A stretch of DNA of 64,000 nucleotides from Funiculus sociatus GB2-C1 (GTDB lineage: Bacteria; Cyanobacteriota; Cyanobacteriia; Cyanobacteriales; FACHB-T130), in the NCBI RefSeq assembly GCF_039962115.1, contig NZ_JAMPKJ010000025.1:18355-82354 (forward strand), in the 5' to 3' direction. A model generated the notes under the pieces. It did not search any database. It was not told the origin of the DNA and saw only the letters and a list, made by a program, of their open reading frames with translations. The first letter of the stretch is position 1; each line of letters begins with the position of its first letter. A program made the position numbers and the translations under genes. Positions 25,976-35,468 of this stretch are shown in pieces.

Positions 25976-27211
25976 CTAGACCTTAAATTGCTCGGTAATC
26001 CGTTTCATTGCCTCTTCCACATTTTCCCGACTATTAAACGCCGAGATGCGGAAGTAGCCTTCGCCTGCTGCACCAAAACCAGAACCGGGGGTTCCCACAA
26101 CATTCGCTGTGTGCAGCAACTTATCGAAGAAATCCCAACTAGACAAATCATTGGGCGTTTTCACCCAGACGTAAGGTGCATTCACGCCGCCATATACTTG
26201 CAATCCGGCTGCTGTCAGCTTCTCGCGAATAATTTTGGCGTTTTCCATATAGAAGTTGACAAGCGCCTTAGTTTGTGAAATACCTTCTGGGGAGTAAACC
26301 GCTTCGGCTCCGCGTTGCACGATATAAGACACGCCATTAAACTTGGTGGACTGGCGGCGATTCCACAGCTTCCAGAGTTCCACATCAGAACCATCGGTGG
26401 CTTTTGCTGTGAGCGTTTTTGGTACTACTGTTAACGCACAACGGGTGCCAGTAAAACCTGCATTCTTGGAGAAGGAGCGAAACTCGATCGCGCAATCCCT
26501 TGCTCCTTCAATTTCGTAGATGGAGTGAGGAAGGTTGGGATCGGTGATAAATGCTTCGTAGGCTGCATCGAAGAAAATGATGGAGCCATTGGCTTTGGCG
26601 TAGTCTACCCATGCCTTCAGGTGTTCTCTGGTAGCGATCGCTCCCGTAGGATTATTCGGGAAGCACAGATAAATCAAATCAACTTTCTCGCGAGGTATCT
26701 CTGCGGTAAAGTTGTTCTCTGCGGTGATCGGCAGATACACTAAACCTTTAAATTCGCCCTTCTCGTTAGCGTCTCCCGTATGTCCTGCCATCACGTTAGT
26801 GTCTACATACACCGGATAAACAGGATCGGTAACAGCGATCGCATTATCATCTCCAAAGATGTCGAGAATGTTGCCTGTATCGCACTTGGAACCGTCGGAG
26901 ATGAAGATTTCCGACGCATCAACCTCGCATCCCCGCGATTGGAAGTCATTAATAGCAATTTTCTCGCGTAACCAGGCGTAGCCTTGCTCTGGGCCATAAC
27001 CTTTAAAACTAGCGCGATCACCCATTTCTTCCACAGCTTTGATCATAGCCGCGCGGCAGGCTTCCGGCAGTGGTTCCGTGACATCGCCAATACCTAGCCG
27101 AATAATGTTGGCATCAGGATTGGCTTGTGCGAAAGCATTCACCCGTCGAGCAATTTCGGGAAACAGATAGCCTGCTTTCAGCTTCAGGTAGTTGGTGTTA
27201 ATTGTTGCCAT
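25976..27211 (-). CDS. dapL: LL-diaminopimelate aminotransferase
   Basis: A 411-residue PLP enzyme that converts tetrahydrodipicolinate to LL-diaminopimelate in one step, the lysine and peptidoglycan route used by cyanobacteria and plants. Diagnostic segments are [17 protein letters not shown] at the start, [22 protein letters not shown] and the PLP lysine in [14 protein letters not shown]. Length and start match the family. It is monocistronic; the upstream spacer of about 200 bases separates it from the MCE gene on the same strand. Confidence 0.95.
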   Translation of the reverse strand: MATINTNYLKLKAGYLFPEIARRVNAFAQANPDANIIRLGIGDVTEPLPEACRAAMIKAVEEMGDRASFKGYGPEQGYAWLREKIAINDFQSRGCEVDASEIFISDGSKCDTGNILDIFGDDNAIAVTDPVYPVYVDTNVMAGHTGDANEKGEFKGLVYLPITAENNFTAEIPREKVDLIYLCFPNNPTGAIATREHLKAWVDYAKANGSIIFFDAAYEAFITDPNLPHSIYEIEGARDCAIEFRSFSKNAGFTGTRCALTVVPKTLTAKATDGSDVELWKLWNRRQSTKFNGVSYIVQRGAEAVYSPEGISQTKALVNFYMENAKIIREKLTAAGLQVYGGVNAPYVWVKTPNDLSSWDFFDKLLHTANVVGTPGSGFGAAGEGYFRISAFNSRENVEEAMKRITEQFKV

Positions 27212-27415
27212 ACTAGATTGTTCTAAACACGCTCCGCGACAGAACCAGTAAAATATTATATTGACATCCTGGGGTCGCTATAACATCTTTGGCGTTTAGC
27301 GGGGGTTCCATTCACATCTAGGCTAGGCATTTCTGCCTCCTGCTGGTCTGAAGTTAGCCGCAGCAGAAGTTTGGATGATAGAAACAGTCATTCATCCTGA
27401 GTAATAAAAGCAAGT

Positions 27416-28864
27416 TCACTTTTTCTTTTCAAAATCCGCAGCTGGCTGAGTTGATTCTTCATGCCAGTAGGCAGGGGGTAAAGCGATCGCTTTCGGTCGA
27501 GCAATTGGGTTAGACTTTAACTGCTTCTGGGCCTTAATATCTGTCAAAGGGCTAGAGGAGAACGATGAAGAAACGTCTTTATTCATTTTTCCGGCGGCAA
27601 CTTGCGTGTTAATCGCCGCTCTTGCTGGTTCCAAAACCTCAGCTATCTGAACCTGCTGCTCTAGCTGCTCCGTTGAAGACACCAAACCGCTGAGTCCATT
27701 GACCAAATTTCGTAAATTGTTACGGAAAGCTTGATCACCTGTGAGATCGTCCAAATCGGATGTGATTTTCTGGGCGTTTTCAAAAGTTGTCCGCGCCGAA
27801 TCCAATGTTTGTTGTAACACCACCAAATTTGTTGGACTATTAAGAGCGGTGGTAAGGTCGCGCAAGTTAGCTGATGCCTGCGCCGCATTAACAGATGCCT
27901 GCGCTGCGTTGGCCGAAAGAACTTCTAAATTACGCCGCAGTTGCGTATTGCCAAACTGGTTGACTTGTCCTGTCAGGCTGTTTACTGTAGTGCGTAGTTG
28001 CTGGCTGCTGGTGGAAAAGTTATCTAAAGTGCTGAGCAGAGTCGAGCGATTTTGTACCACTAAGCTGTTGACATTGCCAAGCAGTTGGTTTAACTGAGTG
28101 GCAGTTAGGCTGTATTGATTGGCAGTTCTAGTAATCTGATTTGCTGCCAAACCGAATTGATTTGCTGTACCGCCAATTTGATTAAGTTGGGCGCTGGTTT
28201 GGTTGGCGGCACGGGTTACAGCATTGGCAGCACCTGAGAAGGTTTTTATCTCTTGTTGTACTGTCGCGCTCAAACCGGAGAAATCGCGAGTGAGTTGCGC
28301 CACTCCAACTGCGGCATCGCTGGTATTTTTAGTGGCTGCTTTCAGGTTAGCTAATAAAGTTGGGTCGTTGTACAGATTGGCAATGCGGGTAGTGCTGCGA
28401 AGCAGTTCATCGAAACTAATACCAATTTGACCTCTTACACGCTCGTTGTTACAAACAATCAGGCCCGTCGGGCATTGGGGGTCAAGTGGCAGCGCAACTT
28501 TAACTTCAGGGGGGAGCTGCTTGAGGGGATTAATGTCGATGGAAGTTTCGCTCAACAGACCGGATTGATTGGCTTCAACTACGACTTCATTTGGCATTAC
28601 CAAGTCTGCTGGGGAAATTTCCATTGTCACATCCACGCCATTAGAGCGAGGGTTAATGGCGGTAATTTGACCGACGTTAACGCCGCGATAGCGGACGGAA
28701 GCGCCTTGTTGCATTCCTCCAACATTGGCAAATTCTGCGATTACCGTGTAGCTTTTTTTACCATACCTGATGTCACGTATCCAAAAGATTAGTCCACCAA
28801 ACAAGAAAAGGGACACTAGGATTAACAAACCGACGGAGCCTTCTCGAACTGTTCGCGATCGCAT
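27416..28864 (-). CDS. MCE/MlaD-family lipid transport protein
   Basis: A 482-residue membrane-anchored protein. A transmembrane helix at about 10-30 is followed by the MCE domain (TVIAEFANVGGMQQGASVRYRGVNVGQI) to about residue 120. A long Gln/Asn/Ala-rich coiled-coil region (NQTSAQLNQIGG, NAAQASVNAAQASANL) forms a needle or bundle. It resembles the plant chloroplast TGD2 and bacterial MlaD, which carry phospholipids between membranes. It lies 85 bases downstream of its ABC ATPase gene on the same strand; no permease gene is next to it. Confidence 0.87.
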   Translation of the reverse strand: MRSRTVREGSVGLLILVSLFLFGGLIFWIRDIRYGKKSYTVIAEFANVGGMQQGASVRYRGVNVGQITAINPRSNGVDVTMEISPADLVMPNEVVVEANQSGLLSETSIDINPLKQLPPEVKVALPLDPQCPTGLIVCNNERVRGQIGISFDELLRSTTRIANLYNDPTLLANLKAATKNTSDAAVGVAQLTRDFSGLSATVQQEIKTFSGAANAVTRAANQTSAQLNQIGGTANQFGLAANQITRTANQYSLTATQLNQLLGNVNSLVVQNRSTLLSTLDNFSTSSQQLRTTVNSLTGQVNQFGNTQLRRNLEVLSANAAQASVNAAQASANLRDLTTALNSPTNLVVLQQTLDSARTTFENAQKITSDLDDLTGDQAFRNNLRNLVNGLSGLVSSTEQLEQQVQIAEVLEPARAAINTQVAAGKMNKDVSSSFSSSPLTDIKAQKQLKSNPIARPKAIALPPAYWHEESTQPAADFEKKK

Positions 28865-28913
28865 CTGTCTTCCTCATAAAATTAAAAATGCAAAACTAAA
28901 GATTAAAAAAGCA

Positions 28914-28944
28914 GATTTTTAATTTTTAATTTTTAATTTTTAAT
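28914..28944. repeat. Tandem TTTTTAA repeat
   Basis: About four copies of a 7-base unit (TTTTTAA) in the spacer between the ABC ATPase gene and the MCE gene, preceded by a partly complementary A-rich stretch at about 28878-28912. It could fold weakly or simply be low-complexity sequence. Confidence 0.5.
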
Positions 28945-28949
28945 TGATT

Positions 28950-29732
28950 TTAGCCGACAACATGAATTGGTCCGGTTACACTGGCGCTAAAAAATTGTCG
29001 CACCAGAGGATCATCTGTAGTGTCAATCTCGCTCGTTGCACCTGACCACTGTATCTGTCCTTGATAGAGAAACACAATTCGGTCAGAGGTGCGGCGAATG
29101 GTACTATCTTGGTGCGTCACCATCACGTAACTGCCGCAACCGCCTTGCTGACGTTGCAACTGCCGGACTAAATCTTCTATCACCGTAGAGGCGATGGGGT
29201 CAAGTCCAGCGGTAGGCTCATCATACAGTAAAACTTCTGGCGTGTCCTGGGAGCTGTCTGGATTCGACATTATAGCACGAGCGAAACTGACTCGCTTCCG
29301 CATCCCGCCGGAAAGCTGGGAGGGGTAGCGATCGCTCATTCCCCCCAACCCGACCATCTCCAACTTTTCCTCTACCAGTTCTCGTATCCGCCGATACCCT
29401 AGTTTAGAATGCTCAAACAGCAGAAAGCCGACATTTTCTTCCACTGTCAAGGAGTCAAACAAAGCCGCCTGCTGGAACACCATGCCAATGTTTATCGGAT
29501 CTTCAGCATCTTCAATTAAACCCTGACGACGCTTCCCCCCGACATAAATCTCGCCAGCATCGGGAGCCAGCAGTCCGGCAATAATTCGCAAAATCGTCGA
29601 TTTCCCAGTTCCAGAGGGGCCAATAATTGCCAGCGCATCACCCTGATAAATCGTCAGATTAACCTGATCTAGGATGACACTGCTGCCAAAAGATTTAGAA
29701 ATTCCCTTTAGTTCAATTAGCGGTTCAGACAT
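28950..29732 (-). CDS. ABC transporter ATPase of the MCE lipid system (MlaF/TGD3-like)
   Basis: A 260-residue ATPase. Walker A is GPSGTGKST, the Q-loop lies in MVFQQAALFDSLTVEENV, the signature is LSGGMRKRV, Walker B is VLLYDEPTAGLDP and the H-loop is VTHQD. ALFDSLTVEENVGF and the MRKRV signature are typical of MlaF/MKL proteins. It powers the lipid shuttle whose substrate-binding part is the MCE gene just downstream. The MlaE-type permease must lie elsewhere. Confidence 0.9.
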   Translation of the reverse strand: MSEPLIELKGISKSFGSSVILDQVNLTIYQGDALAIIGPSGTGKSTILRIIAGLLAPDAGEIYVGGKRRQGLIEDAEDPINIGMVFQQAALFDSLTVEENVGFLLFEHSKLGYRRIRELVEEKLEMVGLGGMSDRYPSQLSGGMRKRVSFARAIMSNPDSSQDTPEVLLYDEPTAGLDPIASTVIEDLVRQLQRQQGGCGSYVMVTHQDSTIRRTSDRIVFLYQGQIQWSGATSEIDTTDDPLVRQFFSASVTGPIHVVG

Positions 29733-29735
29733 ATA

Positions 29736-29868
29736 GGGTTAGGGGCTGGGGACTGGGGGCTGGGGGCTGGGGACTAGAGACTAGGGGCTAGGGACTAGAT
29801 AAGACTTTTTCCCAATCCCCAATCCCCAATCCCCAATCCCCAATCCCCAATCCCCAATCCCCAATCCC
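29736..29868. repeat. STRR array: G-rich arm facing tandem CCCCAAT heptamers
   Basis: A run of GGGGACT/GGGGGCT/GGGACTA heptamers (about 29738-29800) is followed by about seven CCCCAAT units (about 29813-29868). The arms can pair across the spacer between chlI and the ABC ATPase gene. The units match cyanobacterial STRR sequences. Confidence 0.75.
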
Positions 29869-29869
29869 A

Positions 29870-30994
29870 TTACCTTACGCCCTGACGGACTCCGTTCGAT
29901 GTAGCCGTGCCAGTTTCTTCTGAGGACATCTCCAGTCCGAAGACACGCCCGAAGACCTTTTCTACCTTGTAGCCGGAATCAATCGACTCTAAGGGGTCTT
30001 TGCGGAGACGGTGGCGTAGACAAAGGGCAATGACGCGGCGGATGTCGTCTACAGTGGCTTCGGTGCGTCCTTCCAAGGCTGCGATCGCTTTGGCGGCCCT
30101 GTTGGTCACGATGTCACCCCGCAGACCATCCACATCCAATTCTGAGCAAACAGAGGAAATGTTTACCCGCAGTTCGTACTCCATCTTGACCGAGGGTAGT
30201 AACTCCTGGGCGCTGACTAGCTTTTGTTGCAACTCTTGTTGCTTGTCCTGGTACTTTTCGAGAAACTGCTGCGGATTTTGGTCAAACTCGGCTCGTTGCT
30301 CTACAATTTCCACTCGCAACGCTGGTTCTTTCACCGTGCGGATTTCAGCGTGCATTCCGAAACGGTCGAGCAATTGGGGGCGCAGTTCGCCTTCTTCCGG
30401 GTTGCCGGAACCCACCAACACAAACCGGGCAGGGTGGCGAATCGAAATGCCTTCCCGTTCTACGGTGTTCCAGCCACTAGCTGCTGAGTCCAGCAGCACA
30501 TCTACCAGGTGGTCGTCAAGTAAGTTGACTTCATCCACGTAGAGAATACCCCGGTTAGCTTTAGCGAGGAGTCCAGGTTCAAAGGCTCTGACTCCTTGGG
30601 ATAAAGCTTTTTCGATGTCGATGGTGCCGCAAACGCGGTCTTCTGTGGCACCAAGGGGCAGGTCAACCATCTGGACTTTTTTCTTGGCGACGGGTATTTC
30701 CTGTTGCTGTGCAACCAGGTCGCGCACGGTGTCGCTCATCACGTCGGGGTCGTTGGGATCGCTATTGAAGGGGTCATCAGCAACGACTTCGATTTCGGGC
30801 AATAGGTCAGCCAACGCCCGGATGGTGGTGGATTTGCCAGTGCCGCGATCGCCCATAATCATGACACCGCCAATTTTGGGGTCAATTACATTCAGCAGCA
30901 AAGCCAGTTTCATCTCTTCCTGACCGACGATCGCAGTGAAAGGAAAAACCGCACGGCTTGCTCTTTTTTCAGGCGCTGAGGCAGTCGGACTCAC
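29870..30994 (-). CDS. chlI: Magnesium chelatase ATPase subunit I
   Basis: A 374-residue AAA+ subunit that, with ChlD and ChlH, inserts magnesium into protoporphyrin IX, the first committed step of chlorophyll synthesis. [16 protein letters not shown], Walker [10 protein letters not shown], Walker [17 protein letters not shown] and the arginine-bearing [12 protein letters not shown] are all present. [39 protein letters not shown] is typical of the cyanobacterial protein. It is monocistronic in this window. Confidence 0.96.
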   Translation of the reverse strand: MSPTASAPEKRASRAVFPFTAIVGQEEMKLALLLNVIDPKIGGVMIMGDRGTGKSTTIRALADLLPEIEVVADDPFNSDPNDPDVMSDTVRDLVAQQQEIPVAKKKVQMVDLPLGATEDRVCGTIDIEKALSQGVRAFEPGLLAKANRGILYVDEVNLLDDHLVDVLLDSAASGWNTVEREGISIRHPARFVLVGSGNPEEGELRPQLLDRFGMHAEIRTVKEPALRVEIVEQRAEFDQNPQQFLEKYQDKQQELQQKLVSAQELLPSVKMEYELRVNISSVCSELDVDGLRGDIVTNRAAKAIAALEGRTEATVDDIRRVIALCLRHRLRKDPLESIDSGYKVEKVFGRVFGLEMSSEETGTATSNGVRQGVR

Positions 30995-31091
30995 AGAATT
31001 TTTACTCCGGGCTTGTTATTGACAGACTTTCATTGTGCCACTTTTATCCCTTAAAAATTCTAATTCACAACTTAAAAATGATTACATTTTC

Positions 31092-31301
31092 AACTATGGA
31101 GTGCTAATCCCCTAGCTCCCTGTGCTACCCAGTCCCCAATCCCCAATCCCCAATCCCTTATTAACTATGGAGTGGTAATCCCCTAGCTCCCTGTGCTACC
31201 CAATCCCCAATCCCCAATCCCTTTATTAACTATGGAGTGGTCATCCCCTAGCTCCCTCTGCTACCCAGCCCCCAATTCCCAATCCCCAGTCCCCAATCCC
31301 C
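31092..31301. repeat. Three tandem ~68-base repeats plus CCCCAAT heptamers
   Basis: The unit AACTATGGAGTG (continuing ATCCCCTAGCTCCCT and a run of CCCCAAT heptamers) begins at 31092, 31163 and 31228, giving periods of 71 and 65 bases. The copies differ by a few bases. The array fills the space between chlI and the CHASE2 kinase gene and touches the stop of the latter. It is not a CRISPR: there are no unique spacers. Confidence 0.75.
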
Positions 31302-31302
31302 C

Positions 31303-33768
31303 TCATCGCGGCACCCCTGAAGAGGTACTTCTAATTTCTGGCTCCGCACTTGTGAGTCCCAAATCTTGTCTAGGCATGACCGACTGTTGTAAAGTGCCAG
31401 AATCTATTAGGCGTTTCAAATCGTTTAGCACCTCTAAAGTTGTCTGGTAACGGTCGAGGAAGTGGTAACGCACCATTTTATCGATGATGTTGGCAAATTC
31501 CTCCTGAACTGAGGCGAAATCGCGCCAGATGACGTTGCAGGTTTCGTCACTTGAAAGCTTTTGGGGAGATATGCCCGTCAGCGCCTCAATGCCAATTATG
31601 CCAACAGCGTAGATATCGCTACTGAAGTTTGGCTTACCTTTGTATTGCTCAGGCGGCGTGTAACCTTTCGTACCAATGGCAACGGTGAGATTTTCCTGTT
31701 CGTTAGGGTTTTGGGGTTGCATTTGTTTAACCGCTCCAAAGTCAATCAAAAACAGTTTATTGTCTTTTTCGCGGCGGATAATGTTGCTGGGTTTGATATC
31801 CCGGTGGATTACGTAGTTTTCATGGATAAAAGCCAAAGTTTCCAGAATCCCATACAGTATTTCAGCTACTTGCGCTTCTGGTAGGCGCTTGTCTACTGGT
31901 AATTCGTCGCTCAACGGATGACCTTTGACAAATTCTTCAACTAAGTAAAATTCTTGGTTTTCTTCAAAATAAGCTAATAATTGGGGAATTTGAGGATGAT
32001 GACCCAACTGTTCTAGAATTTCAGCTTCTGTGTGAAACAGTCGTCTTGCCAGTTGCAAGAATTTTTCATCGCGATGAGCAGGCATCAAGTGCTTAATTAC
32101 ACACAGGGGATTACCAGGTCGCTTGGTATCTTCTGCTAGATATGTGTGACCAAAACCGCCGGAAGCTAAACCCCGAACGGTTTTGTAGCGTCCTGCTAGT
32201 AGGGAACCACCCCGGCGATCGCCTATTTGTCCGGCTAAGGACAATGGTAAGAGAGGCCGCTTTGATTGCTCGTTGTGCAGATCGGCGGCTTTGGTAGTCG
32301 CGTCTGGATTGTCTTCCCAGACCGCAGTCGAACTATCATCTGTGACCGAAGATTGTTCAGGAGCGATCGCTGTTGAATCATCATCCTTTAGCGCCCAAGA
32401 TTGTTCAGGAGCGATCGCTCCTGTCGCTAACGTCTCCTGCCGTTTTTCTTTCAGCAGCGCTTGCATCTCCAGCAGGTTGTTCTGCTGTTCCCGAACCAAA
32501 AGCGCAATCTTTTTATGCTCTTTCTCGGCTTGGTGAGTATTGTAAGCCATCACCCCAGCACCAGTCATCACCAAAGCCAAGGCTGGCGGCACCAGCGGCA
32601 CCCATCCCGCCTGAGTAAACAGAAGCCAGCAAGTTCCAGACAAAACCGCTAAGCACGCCCCTTCTGCTAGTGCCAGATGCCCTGGATGCCGCAGCCGAAA
32701 AGCCACCAGTCCGCCGACTACAGACCAGCCTACCAGCCAAAGTGCTTCTCCCCACTCAGGCCAGAACCAAAATTGACGATGGCCATCCAGACTAGCACTG
32801 AGAATCTGACTTACCATCTGGGCATGAATCACAACTCCGGGCATTTTGCGGTTTCCCGTCACTCCAGCGCTGTAAGGAGTATAAAAAGCATCATCAACGC
32901 TGGCGGCGGTGACACCGATGAGAACGATGCGGTCTTTTACCAAGTTTTCGTCAACCTGACCGTTGAGAACTTGGGACATTGTGACTTGCTTTGCCGGATA
33001 TTTGGGGGCGCGGTAATTTAGCAGGATTTGATAACCGCGTGTATCTTCCCCTATATATCCTCCATCATTGGCTTCTAGCGGTTTAAATACGGCATTTTTT
33101 ATTTTGAGATAACCTTCCTCACTCTCTGTTGGTTTAATTCCTTCTTTTTCCAAGTAACGTTGTACCAGCTGGAAGCCCAAGGAGTTAAAGTTAGGACAAG
33201 GCTGGTGAGCGGATGGAGAGACAAATAACAAACCCCGGCGGATAACGCCATCAGAATCAGTTTTCCCTATATCGGCAAAGCCAGCGCGGTCATCGGCAAT
33301 CTTGGGCGGTGGTGGCGTGCCAGGGGCTTCCCCGTCTTTGACTGCACACACAGGAACGATGCGGCGATCGCTACTCATCAGCTTGGAGAATGCCGCATGA
33401 CCCGGTTCTACTGGCAAATCGCGATAAATATCTAGCCCGATAGCACGCGGATTTTTTGAGAGCAATTTTGTCAATAACTGCTGCATCACGCCATCAGTTA
33501 TTGGGTACTTTTTGTAAGTTTGGATGTCCGCTTCCGTGACAGCCACCACCAACAGCCGGGGGTCTGGTTCTTTCTCAGGTAGCAGCCGCACCATTTGATC
33601 ATAAGCACCCAGTTCCAAGGTTTCCAGCAGACCCTGCTGCCGCACCCCCACCACAAAGATACTGACTGCCACACTCACTACAACTGTTGGTAGCCTCCAT
33701 ACTGAGGCACCTGTGCGTACCAGACGCGATCGCATTCCACTGAAATTCGGCTTTGAGAGCTGAGCCAT
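31303..33768 (-). CDS. CHASE2-domain serine/threonine protein kinase
   Basis: An 821-residue membrane receptor kinase. A first membrane helix (about 25-45) is followed by an extracytoplasmic CHASE2 sensor (about 50-330, ending in HAQMVSQILSASLDGH). Three further helices follow at about 335-410, then a Hanks-type kinase domain from about 525: loop GLASGGFGHTYLAED, VIKHL lysine, catalytic HRDIKPSN and LIDFGAVKQM (DFG). A short tail follows. Such proteins sense an unknown periplasmic signal and phosphorylate cytosolic targets. It stands alone on the minus strand. Confidence 0.92.
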   Translation of the reverse strand: MAQLSKPNFSGMRSRLVRTGASVWRLPTVVVSVAVSIFVVGVRQQGLLETLELGAYDQMVRLLPEKEPDPRLLVVAVTEADIQTYKKYPITDGVMQQLLTKLLSKNPRAIGLDIYRDLPVEPGHAAFSKLMSSDRRIVPVCAVKDGEAPGTPPPPKIADDRAGFADIGKTDSDGVIRRGLLFVSPSAHQPCPNFNSLGFQLVQRYLEKEGIKPTESEEGYLKIKNAVFKPLEANDGGYIGEDTRGYQILLNYRAPKYPAKQVTMSQVLNGQVDENLVKDRIVLIGVTAASVDDAFYTPYSAGVTGNRKMPGVVIHAQMVSQILSASLDGHRQFWFWPEWGEALWLVGWSVVGGLVAFRLRHPGHLALAEGACLAVLSGTCWLLFTQAGWVPLVPPALALVMTGAGVMAYNTHQAEKEHKKIALLVREQQNNLLEMQALLKEKRQETLATGAIAPEQSWALKDDDSTAIAPEQSSVTDDSSTAVWEDNPDATTKAADLHNEQSKRPLLPLSLAGQIGDRRGGSLLAGRYKTVRGLASGGFGHTYLAEDTKRPGNPLCVIKHLMPAHRDEKFLQLARRLFHTEAEILEQLGHHPQIPQLLAYFEENQEFYLVEEFVKGHPLSDELPVDKRLPEAQVAEILYGILETLAFIHENYVIHRDIKPSNIIRREKDNKLFLIDFGAVKQMQPQNPNEQENLTVAIGTKGYTPPEQYKGKPNFSSDIYAVGIIGIEALTGISPQKLSSDETCNVIWRDFASVQEEFANIIDKMVRYHFLDRYQTTLEVLNDLKRLIDSGTLQQSVMPRQDLGLTSAEPEIRSTSSGVPR

Positions 33769-34039
33769 TACATAAATGTCAGGTTATAAGATTAGAAGCC
33801 AAGGAAGGCTGTCAGCCTAAAACGTTCCCTACCCTTAAAGAACCCTTACGGTGTCAGAACTTGCTAATTTTTCCCACCGCTACGGCTGTTGGGTAAGAGC
33901 TTGCCTACAGACGTTTGGAGCCTTCAACAGCTTCTTTGAACCAATGCCCCTGACCATGCTTGCATTTTAGTACCCATCGTTGGCAGACTTAATCTACCAT
34001 TTAGCTTGATTTTAATTTTTTTTTGAGATATTTGCCGAT

Positions 34040-34450
34040 TTATAGCTCGGTTTTTGATATTTCAGAGCGAATCTTATGTACGTTTTCCTCCCAATTCATG
34101 CCATCAAAAGGAACGATGTAAAAACGAGACAAGACATCACCATCCAAACAGCGCACGTTGACATCAATCGAGTCGGGATGGGAGCGGGGGCGATAAAATG
34201 GGTGAATCCCACAAACACGACAGAAAGTGTGCTTGGCAATACCAGTGTTGAAGGTATAGGTTGTCAAAACCTCTGCACCAGACAGTAAGGTAAAATGCTC
34301 CGGTGGCACGATTAAATGTAAAAAACCCTTCTTTCTACAGATGGAGCAGTTGCAATCATCTGCCTTATGCTCGTCCACTATGACGCGAAAGCGCACTGCG
34401 CCACAGTGACAGCCGCCTTCATAAGTAACCAGTTCTTCTGATGCGCTCAT
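34040..34450 (-). CDS. GFA/CENP-V-family zinc protein
   Basis: A 136-residue protein of the glutathione-dependent formaldehyde-activating (GFA) fold. Zinc-binding cysteines are in GGCHCGAVRF, DCNCSICRKKG and FCRVCGIHPFYRPRSHPD. The ATG at 34450 fits the family start better than one at 34510, which would add 20 unlike residues. Most members have unknown substrates; formaldehyde chemistry is shown for few. It is isolated. Confidence 0.82.
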   Translation of the reverse strand: MSASEELVTYEGGCHCGAVRFRVIVDEHKADDCNCSICRKKGFLHLIVPPEHFTLLSGAEVLTTYTFNTGIAKHTFCRVCGIHPFYRPRSHPDSIDVNVRCLDGDVLSRFYIVPFDGMNWEENVHKIRSEISKTEL

Positions 34451-34777
34451 TTCGCAGAATCTTGGGCTAAATGGCGGTGGTTTTGATGCCGATGGTAGAC
34501 CCCAAGACATGATAACCGCCTAGTGTGGCAAGCATAGCACCGATGAGTATGTAGGTGGGCAAAAGCCTAGGTAAAAAAATTTGAAGTAGACAGCTAAAAT
34601 ATTCTGGTGCATGAATGTATTAGAAGTATTCATAAACGATATGATGTGTTAACAATTTGCTCAATACCCCATATACTCAGTTGCGGTGTTCAACGCCAGT
34701 AAAGTCGGGTTAAAGTGAGGTTGGTCAGAGTGCGTCAGTTCTGTGTGTGGTTAAGTTGCAGTTAAGAAGCAAGAACG

Positions 34778-35437
34778 ATGAGTGATAAAAGTATGGCATT
34801 TCTGGCCGGGGCTGCCTTCGCTGGAATTGCGGCTATCGTCTTGCTGAAGACAGGAGGTAGTGCAGGCCAAACTAACCTATCCGCTTATACTGCGGTGCCA
34901 CCGCCACCGCTTGGTCAGCCTTCGATGACCGGGCAGCTGCCGCCGCCTCCTCCTGCTGCTAACGCGATCGCGCCGCAGGATCAGACTCAATCTTCTTCCT
35001 ATTGTCTACGACAGCAGAACGACACAGAACGTCTCAGAGATCAGCTGGAACAGCAGCGGAATGAAACTGAGCAGATGAAACTTCAACTGCGGAATCAGCA
35101 GACGCTTATCGAGGCTCTGACGACGCAGGCAAAAACAAATGTGCTGGGGGGACAGGTAAACTCAGCGACTTTGGCAACCGCGGGGCAGCCGAATAATCAA
35201 ATTCTTTCCGGTGTACTCTGGGCATTTGGAGGAATCGTTTTAACTTTGTTTGGTGGCATTGTCGTTGCAGGAATTTTTGTTGTGTTCTCGCAACAGCAGC
35301 GTCATTCCCGGACAGTGCAAGTGATTCATCCGATTCCTACTCATCCGCCAAGTGTAACTCAAAGAAGGCGTTCTGAGTTTCTGCCGCCTCGGTTGGAAAG
35401 CAGACGAGATGACCCGATAGATTATGACAGGTATTAG
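34778..35437 (+). CDS. Membrane protein with proline-rich and coiled-coil segments, function unknown
   Basis: A 219-residue protein. A first hydrophobic helix (about 7-24, AFLAGAAFAGIAAIVLL) is followed by a proline-rich stretch (PPPPLGQP, LPPPPPAA). A coiled coil (about 85-120, RLRDQLEQQRNETEQMKLQL) comes next, then a second helix (about 146-172, VLWAFGGIVLTLFGGIVVAGIFVVF) and a basic tail. I do not recognise a named family. It is convergent with the hybrid kinase gene at 35469. Confidence 0.7.
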   Translation: MSDKSMAFLAGAAFAGIAAIVLLKTGGSAGQTNLSAYTAVPPPPLGQPSMTGQLPPPPPAANAIAPQDQTQSSSYCLRQQNDTERLRDQLEQQRNETEQMKLQLRNQQTLIEALTTQAKTNVLGGQVNSATLATAGQPNNQILSGVLWAFGGIVLTLFGGIVVAGIFVVFSQQQRHSRTVQVIHPIPTHPPSVTQRRRSEFLPPRLESRRDDPIDYDRY

Positions 35438-35468
35438 TCAAGGGTTAATGACATTTAGCAATTAGCAA

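Noticed and set aside
29736..29868. Possible CRISPR array
   Set aside because: Units are 7-base heptamers without spacers. The same holds for the arrays at 31092 and 48979. No CRISPR or cas gene was found in the window.
30000..30542. 180-codon plus-strand frame
   Set aside because: It lies wholly inside chlI on the other strand and is a Ser/Arg-rich shadow with no family features.
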